NCBI GenBank assembly: GCA_031763025.1
Contig: JASSKH010000010.1
Span: 15,090,085-15,154,084 of the forward strand
Direction: 5' to 3'
DNA: 64,000 bases
DNA from: Macrocystis pyrifera
Lineage: Eukaryota > Sar > Phaeophyceae > Laminariales > Laminariaceae
The notes under the pieces were generated by a model. That model was given only the letters and a program-made list of their open reading frames with translations. It was not told where the DNA came from and did not search any database. Every line of letters starts with the position of its first letter. The first letter of the stretch is position 1. The position numbers and the translations under genes are program-made. Positions 22,401 to 33,100 of this stretch are shown here, in pieces.

Positions 22401-25400
22401 CCGATGTTGCTGCAGAGCGACGAAATATGGTGGGAGACGCGCTTGAACCTGCCGAAGCGAACGAGCCGGTAGAAGGGAACGGTCGGAATCATGCTCCAGC
22501 TAAAGCAGAAATGCTGCCCGGGGCGAACGGTGCGCATTTTGGTCTACCACATGATGTCGGAACAGCGAACGGGGCGCAGGAGGGTGGCCGGTATCAAGCC
22601 GCGACTGTCAGGGTGACCCTCCCGCAGGGCGCAGGACCGGAGGAATACCAAACCGATCTGTTCGACGTTTTGGAAGCTTGGGTCTTCGAGCACCTTCGAG
22701 AAAAGCTGCATGCCGGGTTTCTTCTTTCCAGTCACTTCCAAGAGTACACTCGATTCCTTAACGTCCAGCACAGGCCTGTCACGGAGAACGACTTCATCCT
22801 CTTCCGCATCTTGGGGCGAGGGGGTTTTGGTGCTGTAAACGGTGCGCAATGCTTGCCTCGCCTTTCCTGTTTTTTTTAATTATCGAGTTTGATGAGACTG
22901 CATTTGCTTACCATCGACTGCCAAGTATGACGTGGCATGTCCCGTTAATAGTCTCCCGCGATGATCTTGTTTGCAGGGTGTAAGCGCGGCGCGTCTGGGA
23001 AGCTGTTTGCGATGAAGGTGATGAACAAGCGACGAATTAAGATTCGGCAGTCGGAGGACTTGTGCTGGAACGAACGCCGCATTTTAGAGGCCCTGGGTAG
23101 CCCTTTCGTGGTGAGTTGTAATATAATGCCTGTGAGCTTTCGTGAGGCGCGCCTTAATCACGGAGGTCACGTATACTGCATCATATATATGACGTTGGCA
23201 ACGTTGGCTGCGCGACGGTTGACCGGTGGTGTGCGTTGGCGATGCGGTAGTCAAGTAGGATTCCGGAATCTTGTGTGCCAAAAACAACGAAAAACAAAAC
23301 AAAATAAAGCTCCGGAACTAAGTTGAACGTACAGTGAATTAAAAAGGGGTTTTTGCTCCATCTAGATAGCCAAGCTTACTTTTCGCGAGCAAGGTGTGCT
23401 CTCAATGAACAAGCGAAACGATAACCCTCCACGTGTGACATAAAGTAGTTGACTCTTTTCGGGGTGCGAGTTCGGGAGACGATGATGTAATAGCGTTACG
23501 AGCATTCCCTCTATATGCAGGTGTCGCTGAAGTACGCATTCGAGTCCAAGAACGACCTGTTTCTCATCTTGGATTTGATGACTGGAGGTGAGCGTACCGA
23601 GCATGTCGCCTAGGAGATAAATTATCGACACGATTGCGTTGCTCAGACGAATATATTATCCTCGCGACGAGCTTGACCAAAACTGGACAACCGAAGGTAC
23701 ACGACTATTCCCCAGGAAGGTGGGATGGCTGCCTTTCAGATATAACTCGTTTTTGAGCGCAAAACCCCCACGTGGGGGCCTTCACGCGCTGAAATATTTT
23801 GCGCACCTACGAACGTAGATAATATCTGAATATGCGATACATCAGTGCGAACGAACAAGAACGACCACCGTGCGCGCTGCATTCCCTCAGCGCATCCCAA
23901 CGAAGGACCTGCAGGATGAGTAATCTTGCTCAAGTTGGAACACCATGTATTTCCTGCTTGAAAAAAGCATGGAAAGAGGCCTGGTGCTCCACTCACGTTA
24001 AACGCTCGTATTATGTTGACGTCCTTCAAGTCGTAATCGCGAGCGTGCGTGGCGCAGCCACCATTGGAAGCTGTAAAGTTGTTTCATAGCAAAGCATAGT
24101 GACTACTCTTGGGCGGAACATTTATTTAACCGTACGCATAATACCAACCCGACTGTGCTCTGATTAATAGGTGATTTAGGATTTCATCTTCAGCAGCTTG
24201 GTATTTTTACACCGACGATGGCGCAGTACTATACAGCGCGAACGGTGTTGGGCATCCGGCATCTCCACCAGAAGGGCATCGTCTACCGAGATCTCAAGCC
24301 AGAGAATGTTATGCTAGACGAGTATGGGAGATCAAGGATTTCGGACATGGGGTTGGCCTGCAAAGTCACCCCTCACCTCACGGGCGCGTGTGGCACCAGA
24401 GGATGTGAGCGTTTCACACGGTGCCCCTTGGTCTAGCCACAAGTGTCACTTTCGTTCGCAAAGTGAAGCCACACGTACCATCATCGTTCGCAATAAAATA
24501 TATGATTTTCTGGCAGCAGTGCGTCCTTTAGTCTGGGTGTCGATATGTTTACACCAGCTGTGCATCTGACTCAAACGTCCTTGTCTTGACGTGCACACTG
24601 CAGATTGGGCGCCAGAAATGCGTCTCCGAAACGCAGCTGGGAAGCGCGTCCCGTACAACGAGTGCGTGGATTGGTTCAGCCTTGGCTGTATTCTGTATGA
24701 GTTCTTGCGTGGCATGAGCCCGTTCAGGACTGAGAGGGCCATCGAGTGGTGTGCAGACACAATCCAAGACAAGGTACATGCGAATTTTATCAAAGTATGG
24801 CAATTCTTCATAGCAATGATAATCGCCTTATAGCCAGTACACTTACTGCCAGTGATTTCTGGGATTCGATTCATTCGACATCGAAATCGCCAAACGGGCG
24901 CAATTGTTTTGCGATTTAGTAATAACATCTTATACCAGCTAGATCGGGCCCCTCACCTGCCGCGAGGGAGAGGGGGGAACTTCTCTCGTTGAATTTGACT
25001 CGAAATTCAACCGAGCCGATCTATTTAATATATGTTGCATTCGATTATTTGGGTTGGGCGAAACTGATTTTCGTTCAGTCGAACTTTCTCCGATTCACAG
25101 CTCTACTTATTTTCTTCTGTGATGACGGTCCTCAGGAGAAACGCGTGGACAAGGCTACGTTGGAGATGGAGCCGGAATACCCTCCAAAATACTTCGATAA
25201 CTTGGCTGCCGATCTCTGCTCACGTGAGTGAAGAAGTTAGATCGCACTACCGTTTTTGTCCTCGCACTACCGTGCAGCTTTTCGTCCTTCATCATGGCAT
25301 CGATGGGTGCTGTGAGAAAAAATCGAACGTGGCCTTGAAGTTATAAACGTAACGTACGCGCTCCCGTTTGAAATTCTACTTGCATCCAGAGCTGATGGTA

Positions 25401-27157
25401 AAAGACCCAGCAAAGCGCCTCGGGTACATGGGGGCAGACGACATCTTGAGACATCAATGGTTCGGGCACTTGGACCTCGACGCATTAGCCATGGACCAAG
25501 TGGAGAGTCCCTACATCCCAACCAAGGACATCAATGCGGCACCTCAGCGAGCGATTGGCAGCTTTGCGGACGCCGGTTCGAAGGTGATGACCGAATACAT
25601 GGCCGAATACTGTATATAGACAATTCTGGATCGAAATGTATCTGCGGTGTGTCGCATCCTTCCTGCTGTAACATTTTGTCCAAGCTTAACTCGTACCAGA
25701 TACATAGTTTGGGATCAATGAGGCCTCTCTTGCGATCAGCCGAGACTCACGCAGGGCTACTAACCCTCAACGCGGCATCTCGTCGCAGAGAGTAGTCACT
25801 CCGGTAACATTTCGTCGACGATTTGGCTTGCATATAGTTTGGGATCAATTAGGCCTCTGTGCTGTGCTACGGCATGAGAGCACACCTATACTTGTTGCCA
25901 CTTTCCCCGTCTCTCGATGCCGTAGTTTACGTGTGTCTTTGTCCTTGCCTCGCGTTTTTTATTGTCCTTCCGATACCCAAACTTTACAGTACCTTGACCT
26001 CTATTAATAGTAGGTGCGGCTTCGATTGTTCGGTGGAAACGCTGTGTACGGACGTGCAAACTGCTCGGACAGCAGAAGAACGTCCGCCTCTATCAATGCC
26101 GTTTCGCGAGAACGTTTCACCCCCGCCACGGCCGCAGACGCTGTTGCGCCTATGTATCTGCGCACGGCGGTCGCAGACTTTCACCCCACGTGGTCCATAA
26201 GAACGACCATGACCGTACTGTTCATGTTATGGCTCGCGGCCTCTCCCACCCGGAAGGAGCGCATCGTGTACCGCTGTAGTATCCTCCATGTCCGCCGCCC
26301 GCAAATGGGTCTGGAGATTGGTGGTCATCACAGGTGGCCAACGCCAGTTCCCTTTTATTCCCATATTTTCGAAACACCCGGGAACAGGAAACCTAACCCT
26401 TCTGCAGGTGACCATTGCATGGGCTCCGCCGCCTGTCAGCATTTTACCACGGCTGCGACCGCGCAAACTTCGCTATTTTCGTCCTTACCACGACCGCTTG
26501 GGAGGAAATTCGCAACGTCTTCCCGAACAGGAAATTGTAAACGAAAACCCTCGCCTCCCGTCATCTGCAACCTTGTGAAGCAACCGCACTGGATGACGCA
26601 GCCAGACTACCGCCAACAGGGGTGTCTGCTTCCCCCCCACTCCGACTTGCCACTATTCCCCCTCAACAAACGATAGGTGACCCCGTACTATGGGATTCGC
26701 TATCGGGTCTCCGTTCTCAACCCCGGGGGCGGTCTTCTACCGTCGCCGGGTTGACTCCCAGATCCGTCTTTCGAAACGCCGCATCAGAGCTTCTCGCACT
26801 TGGCTGCAGCCAATCAGGCGTATAGCAAGTTGCGAAAACTTCAAATAGGGTCAGCTTGGTAAACCCCCATCATTCCGCGTATACTTCGTTTATCCCCTTT
26901 TCCGTCTTTTAGCTCCTGACCTCAATCTCAACCGCTTGTATACATTAATTAGCCTCATTATTTTTGCGCCCCGTGACCGTCATCTATCATCGGATGCGCA
27001 GGTGTCTCTTTCAAGGGAGGATCAGGCAATCTACGAGGGGTGGGAGTACACTTGCGTCGACGACTTCCAACAGGAAGTTGTAGATTTCCTCACGTATCGC
27101 GACAGTCACAGCGTCGGGTTTGACACGCATGGCGGCGGGTGCTGCAATGTATCTTGA
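19498..27157 (+). CDS. GRK: G-protein-coupled receptor kinase (GRK)-like protein, ten exons
   Basis: Serine/threonine kinase of the AGC group that should phosphorylate activated receptors at membranes. Predicted exons: 19498-19698, 19807-19878, 22250-22841, 22977-23110, 23521-23587, 24171-24404, 24604-24773, 25136-25223, 25390-25583, 27002-27157. All introns are GT-AG, phases agree, and the total is 1908 nt (635 aa). The start MEELQDAIEDVQYL matches the GRK N-terminal helix, so I prefer it to upstream codons. An RGS-homology half follows (LGLYL/FGTFCSEMRELSKF), then a ~110-residue acidic low-complexity insert, then the RGS end (FLLSSHFQEYTRFLNVQ). Kinase motifs: GRGGFG (280-285), Lys302 in FAMK, YRDLKPEN (394-401), DMG (414-416), YWAPE. 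The C-tail IGSFADAGSK/VSLSREDQAIYEGWEY is typical of GRKs, and the protein ends CCNVS. A small RGS exon between 19.88 and 22.25 kb may be missing from my model. Confidence 0.85.
19879..22249 (+). other. GRK intron 2 (2.4 kb)
   Basis: No coding exon recognised. The flanking exons are both phase 0, so they can join directly, but about 20-30 residues of the RGS helices seen in animal GRKs have no counterpart. A small exon could hide here. The intron is rich in TACCAGGTA/TACCTGGTA words (for example near 19973, 20506 and 21028). Confidence 0.45.
25584..27001 (+). other. GRK intron 9 (1.4 kb)
   Basis: Separates the kinase C-lobe exon from the 52-codon terminal exon. A short direct repeat, ATAGTTTGGGATCAAT followed by AGGCCTCT, occurs near 25704 and 25835. 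If the donor at 25584 is not used, the frame reads on to a stop at 25617-25619 and would give a short C-terminus (VMTEYMAEYCI), so alternative termination is possible. Confidence 0.5.
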
Positions 27158-27196
27158 GACAAACAATATTTTGTAAAAGTTCTACAAATAATTATT
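27158..27196. other. 39-bp convergent interval between GRK and TERC stop codons
   Basis: The GRK TGA ends at 27157 and the TERC stop (TAG on the minus strand) is at 27199-27197. The interval is AT-rich (AATATTTTGTAAAAG). The 3' UTRs of the two genes must therefore overlap the opposing coding sequence or be extremely short. Confidence 0.7.
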
Positions 27197-30100
27197 CTAC
27201 GCCGACTTCTCTTGGCGCTCGAGCAAGCTGAAGCCTACCCCGGCTCCTAGCAAGCCCGTAATTACACCCAAAGACGCCCCAATCGACACATCATACCCGA
27301 AAAACTCGCCCCCGAGTTTCGCGCCCACAAAGGCCAACACAACAGCCACCGTTGGTCGTAGGTAGACCAGGTCTTCGACAGCACTCGAAAGTATCGTGAA
27401 CAAGCTCCTCAGGTTGAGGATGGCCCATATGTTGGACGTGTAGACTATAAAAGGGTCCTGACGGTAACACGTTATGCAAACACCAATATTGGACGCCAAT
27501 CTTGAGGATTTGCAAGTGAATTTGCAACGCGGGCAAGCGGTCGAAGTACCGAGGAGAGAAACATCAACATGCTGCGGCAAACCCTTCGCCTATGTCATCA
27601 TGAAGTCCGAAACTCGAATACTGTGTAAGCCTTGACCGCGATGGGGCTTGAGCAACCGTGCGCTGGCTGCCAAACGTGATTGTCATCCCAACACTCAACA
27701 CGAGTACCGGGTACGTATATAGGGATATTTACATCAAAAATCGATTCCTATCGAGGGCGTAAAACTGCGCGCGGCCGAACTACATGACTGTGTGCGGTCA
27801 ACTGTGATGAACCGTGAAATCCGTGCGTAAGTTACATACATGCAAAAGCAGGAAAAGGGGGGTCGATGAGGATTACAAATCGCGCACAAGAGCATGTACC
27901 ATTGGTAGACAAGAAAACATCGTGGTTACTCGGGGGGGTGGTGGTGGGAATGCCACCATTACCTTGGTGACGGCAAACACTGCAGGAATCGAATCGACAG
28001 CGAAGATGACGTCGCTCAGTTCGATGCAAACCAGAACAAGTAGAAGGGGGGGTAGCACGGCGGACACCATCAGCCTGTTCCAGACAATGGGAGACCATTG
28101 GGAGACATGTTTAGCAGGGAGGGTTACGGGGTTGCCCGCGCACGAAGCGCCGACTACAGAACAACAGTAGTCTTGTCAACACGCTACAGCGAGTACATAT
28201 GTATGAACGACCGATGCAACACGTCGGTCCTTGTCTATCGTTGGCGTCAAGTACCAGTGTCGGAGTTTGAAAAACGCGGAAGAAACTATAATCACCTACA
28301 AAAAGCAGGTAAGGTCACGAAGGAACCCTCAGGTATCTATTGTCGAGTAGGCGCGCGCCGGAGTTTCGGCATCATATACAAAACACTTGGAAATAGAGTA
28401 AGGCATTTGCGAACAAGATCCGTATTGCGAAGTTTCAGAAAAAGCGATGCAAATAAAAGAGTCCAGAGTTTGTTGACTTTTTTCTGAGCCCAATGACTTT
28501 ACTACCTCTCACGGGAACGTACTTTCCCTGTCCGCACTTTTTTCGGTTGCGTCAGTTCAAAATGTCCGCCTGGAGACCAGCAAGCTCTTGGTGAAAACCG
28601 TTTCTTTATCGGCGATGTACGTAGCCATAGTACTAACGCTCCCGCGCGTGAAACAAAAAAAAATGAGCGATATTGCGAGTTTTTTGTTCTGCTGCCTCGC
28701 AACTTGGAGTTGACGAAAACACCCCGTGAGTCGTTTCTGGCAAGCTACGACTACTGTCTGGCACACCCGACACCCTTGCACCCCTCATCAGGAGCGTGCC
28801 TAAATTTTCGCGGCCTGTGGTTGCTAGTGAGGAGCTGTAGCTGTCCGTACGCGAAGTGCAAACGTTCGGTTCGTGGTTGGTTTTGTCTCATTTTGTATAT
28901 ATCCCAAATATCGACCAACTTCGACCACTGCAGCACCTCAAAATCAAAAGCGTAGGTCTATGTTGAGAAGAGCGGACGGCCAATCGAAAGAGAACCACAA
29001 GCTGCTGCGGACCAAACACTAAGCTGATGCACCCGCCCTCTGCTAAGGCACGGGCCAGTCGAAGTTCCAAACGCAGTGTGTTAAAAATAACGACTGAATG
29101 TTCTACTCCGATACATCTAGATATTAGAGTCACCCGGAAACCCGGGGATGGGGAGTGGAAACGATCCCCGTGGCCGTAAGGGTTCGGGTGCGATTATTAA
29201 CACTGCCACGTAGCTGAAAATAGTACATGCAACGGAAGGACGATACGCTTCAGATACTCCTGTATCAAACTAGTAATATATCGCGTAAAGACCGACACCA
29301 CCACTATTCCCGTAGCCCCTAAGCCCAAGTCAACAAGCGGTAAAGGACGTACCACCGTGAAGAATTTGTTTCCATCATAGTAGTCTGTAGCATCCAGGAT
29401 GTTAGAGGCGAACGCGACGACTTTGTTGTCGGTAAGGTCTTCATCGCCGTCTTCGTCACCTTCGGCCAAAAGTGTGTATGCCGAAAACAACAGAACCCCC
29501 GCAAACCCCAGCAGGACTGGGTGGAACACGTCCATAGCAACCTCGCCAAGACCAATGAAAATCGCCCGCATTACGACCGCTCCAAAGATGCCCCAAGTAA
29601 GAACCCGGTTTTGGTTGGCCAGCGGAACCTGTGAGTGAGGCAGGGGAAAAAACAAGGAAAAACGAAAAAACGGGCGGGCAGGCAGTCTTTCTGTTTATTA
29701 CGAGCGAATGCGAATTTCTAGCTTTGACGGCGCCGAAAAAAATAGGGGCCCCTTTCGAGTTGCTCGAGATGTCCGCCGTCTCGTTGGCCAATACATATAG
29801 TGAGGCGTTTCCCAGACAACAAACGGGGATGGATTTTTTATGGCGGATTTTTTTAGGCGCCGCCGCCTCCACGACCACCGCTATTGCCGCCGCCGCTGCT
29901 GCCGCTGCTGCTGCTGCTGCCATTCTTTGTGTATTCCTTGTTCCACTCAACTACTACTGTGCACCATCCACCCACGAACTCAAGTTGACGACAGTTACAA
30001 GCGTCCTGATGCGCGAGTTCCTATAATAGCGACAGCTAATGTAGAACTACTTACAGATATATCACTCTCTGAGCGTGCTGGGTTGGTACATCCCTGGTCT

Positions 30101-33100
30101 CTCAGAGCTCCCACTGGGGAACCGCCTCCTGTTATTACTTGCCGGACCTTTCCAGCGGTTCTGTGTTTTCTCCATTTCTCTTGGCACTTTCAGTTCATTC
30201 TCTTTTTTTCTTCTTTCGCTTCGTGTGCGTGCGTGTACTCGGAGCACGGCACTTCGGGCGAGCCCTGCGCCGTCGCGGGTGTCAGCGGGTGCTGGCGGGT
30301 GCAGAGGGGGTTGAAAGGAGCGCGGTCGCCGTTTTCGTGGCTAGGCGTTGCGTCTGCCTCGAGACACGAGGGAAGCATGAACGGGCTCTGTCTGGCCTCC
30401 ATTTGTGATTTTCGATAAAGTATGTACGAGTTTATAAGGGTCGTTCGGGATTGCAAGATAATATTCAAGCATTACTTATTTTTGCGACCGGGCTGAAGCT
30501 CAAAAAGAGAGCTATGCAGTCTGAGCACCACCACTGTCGAGCTGGCGAACGACGGCCACAGTGAGCACCGGGCTTCACGCGAGGCGGGCGACCGGGCTCA
30601 CTGTAGCAGAGAGTGAGGAAAGCTTTACCCGGACCGAATCGGTGGCGCGGTGGTCTCGAGAGGGGCGGGCGGCGTGTACGGGGCTGAGAGAGAAGCTCTG
30701 CTGTTTGATTTTTTTTTGTTGACCGGTGCAAGGTATTCCAATCAGGCAGAAAAATATTACATGAGGGGACGGGGATTTTTTTTTCTTTCCAAAATTTTCG
30801 GTTTAATTTTCATTGTTTTTGCGGTGCTGCTGTGCCGTGCTGTGCTTTCTCTTTCGTACATAGAGCAAGCATATCAAAAGTAAGAAGAGGATTACCCTAT
30901 CTGGAGATTGTATGTACGTACAGCATGCGAGCTAGCGTAGCGGGCGGAACCGCCCGCGACGCGAAGCGTATGTGGCGTCCGAGCTGTTTTTTCCTGAAGC
31001 ATGTCGGCGGGACTCTTGGCATTATCAAGTCGCCAGCTTGCAATTACAATCCAATCATGGACCTCTGTCCGCTTCGCATACTCGTAACTTGATGAACTTT
31101 TCCTTCATTAGCGAAGCGCCTTCTACGTACGCATTTATCAGGGCTTTTCGCGGGTCAGGTCAAACCTCACGAGTCGGGCCGGGTCGGGTTGGGTCAGCTG
31201 ACCCGACCCGACCCGACCCGACCCGCGATATTTAGAAAGTTGTTGACGCGACCAGTGAGATTTGATAATCTCCTGACCCGACCCGACCCGACCCGCGAGA
31301 TTTCAAAACCTCCTGACCCGACCCGACCCAACCCGCCACTTTCGGATTGACCCATGAGACACGGGTTTCATGCGGGTTGGGCCGCCTTGACCCGCGAGAA
31401 CATTTTTCTTGACCTGCAGGTTCGACCTGCGGATCCGGCCCGTGGGTCGACACTTCAAAAATTATATTAAATATTAATTTTTGTGCCCAGCAGCGATATA
31501 TGACCTGGCTGTACGTAGTCGGTATGGATGGATGCGGGCATGCGTATATAGATTTGGCGGTGTTTAATGTTTGAATATGATACTAAAGGAGTAGTATTGA
31601 GTATTTGGACGAGAGAAGCCTTTGGGTTAGAGAGCGGGAAGTGTGTCAAGTGTCGGATCCGCCGGCCGGATGCGCGGGTCCGACCCGCGGGTCAGCAGAA
31701 AACAACTCGCGGGTCACGCTGGCCCGACCCGCGAGTGACACGTTTCTCTCATGACCTGACTCGACCCGTGAGTTTTTCATGACCTCTTGACCCGACCCGA
31801 CTCGACCCGTGAGATTTGAAAAGTCCTTGACCCGACCCGACCCGACCCGACCCGTGAGATTTGAAAAGCTCTTGACCCGACCTGACCCGACTCGCGAGAT
31901 TCGAGAACCTCTTGACCCGACCCGTGAGATTTTGAACACTTCCTGACCCGACCTGTCCTGACCCGTGACATTTTGAACACCCCGTGACCCGACCCGCGGG
32001 TCGGGTCATGACCCGCGAAAAGCCCTGGTATTTATATCTTGAAATAGAACTACTTACAGATATCTCGCTCTCTGAGCGTGCTTGGTTGGTACATCCCTGG
32101 CCTCTCAGAGCTCCTACTTGGGAATCGCCTCCTGTTATTACTTGCCGGACCTTTCCAGCGGTTCTTTGATTTCTCCATTTATCTTGGCACTTTCAGTGCC
32201 TTCTTCCTTTCTTCTTTCGTTTTGTGTGCGTGCGTGTACTCGGAGCACGGCACCGCGGGCAAGCGCGGCACCGTCGCGGGTGTCAGCGGATGGTGGCGGT
32301 TAGAGAGGGGGTTGCAAGGAGCGGGGTCGCCGTTTTCGTGGCTAGGCGTCGCGTGTGCCTCGAGACACGAGGGAAACATGAAAGGGCTCTGTCTGGCCTC
32401 CTGGTGTGGTTCCGGTTATACTATGTACGAGTATATAAGGGTCGTTTTGATATGCAAAATAAATTCAAGCCGTTCTGATTTTCGGGACGAAACTAAAAAT
32501 CTCAGAGAGAGCGAGGCAGTCTGAGCACCAACTTTGTCGAGATGGCGAGAACGAGGGCCACGGTGAGCACCGGGCTTCACGCGAGAGGCGGGCCACGGGG
32601 CTCACTGTGGCAGAGAGGGAGGAAAGCTTTACCCGGACCGAATCGGTTGCGAGATGGTCGCGAGAGGGGCGGGCGGCGTACGAAGCTATGCCGTTCGTTT
32701 TTTTTTTTTTTTTTTCTTTTTTTCTGTGACCGGTGTCAGGTGTTCCAATCAGGCAGGAAATTATTACACGAGAGGGGACGGGGTTTTTTATGGGCAAATG
32801 CTAAAATCAGGTATACCTGATATTTTTGGGCCAAAATCAGGTACATGCTAAAACCAAGTGAAAAAAACGCGCGCCACGAGCGGTGTTAAATGTCCATGAT
32901 AATTCCGTGAAACAAGAATGCGCCTAAAGTATTGAGCGTTTGCCACATGGCCTCCAAAATCTGTTTTTTTTGTTTTCTTTAGGGTGTAGGTACCACGGGC
33001 TCCACTTGGACCTGCTGAGAGTCATTATTAATATGCTGCGTTTGTTTCGCGACGGCGGGAGCGCAAGAGTATTATTCTGCCCCTCCCCCCCCCGCTGACA

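Noticed and set aside
28098-28487. 129-codon plus-strand frame between TERC exons
   Set aside because: It is antisense to TERC exon 3 and intron 2 flank, without family motifs.
29456-29950. Alanine-rich 164-codon minus-strand frame
   Set aside because: It is GCC/GCT repeat plus a shifted frame of TERC exon 2.
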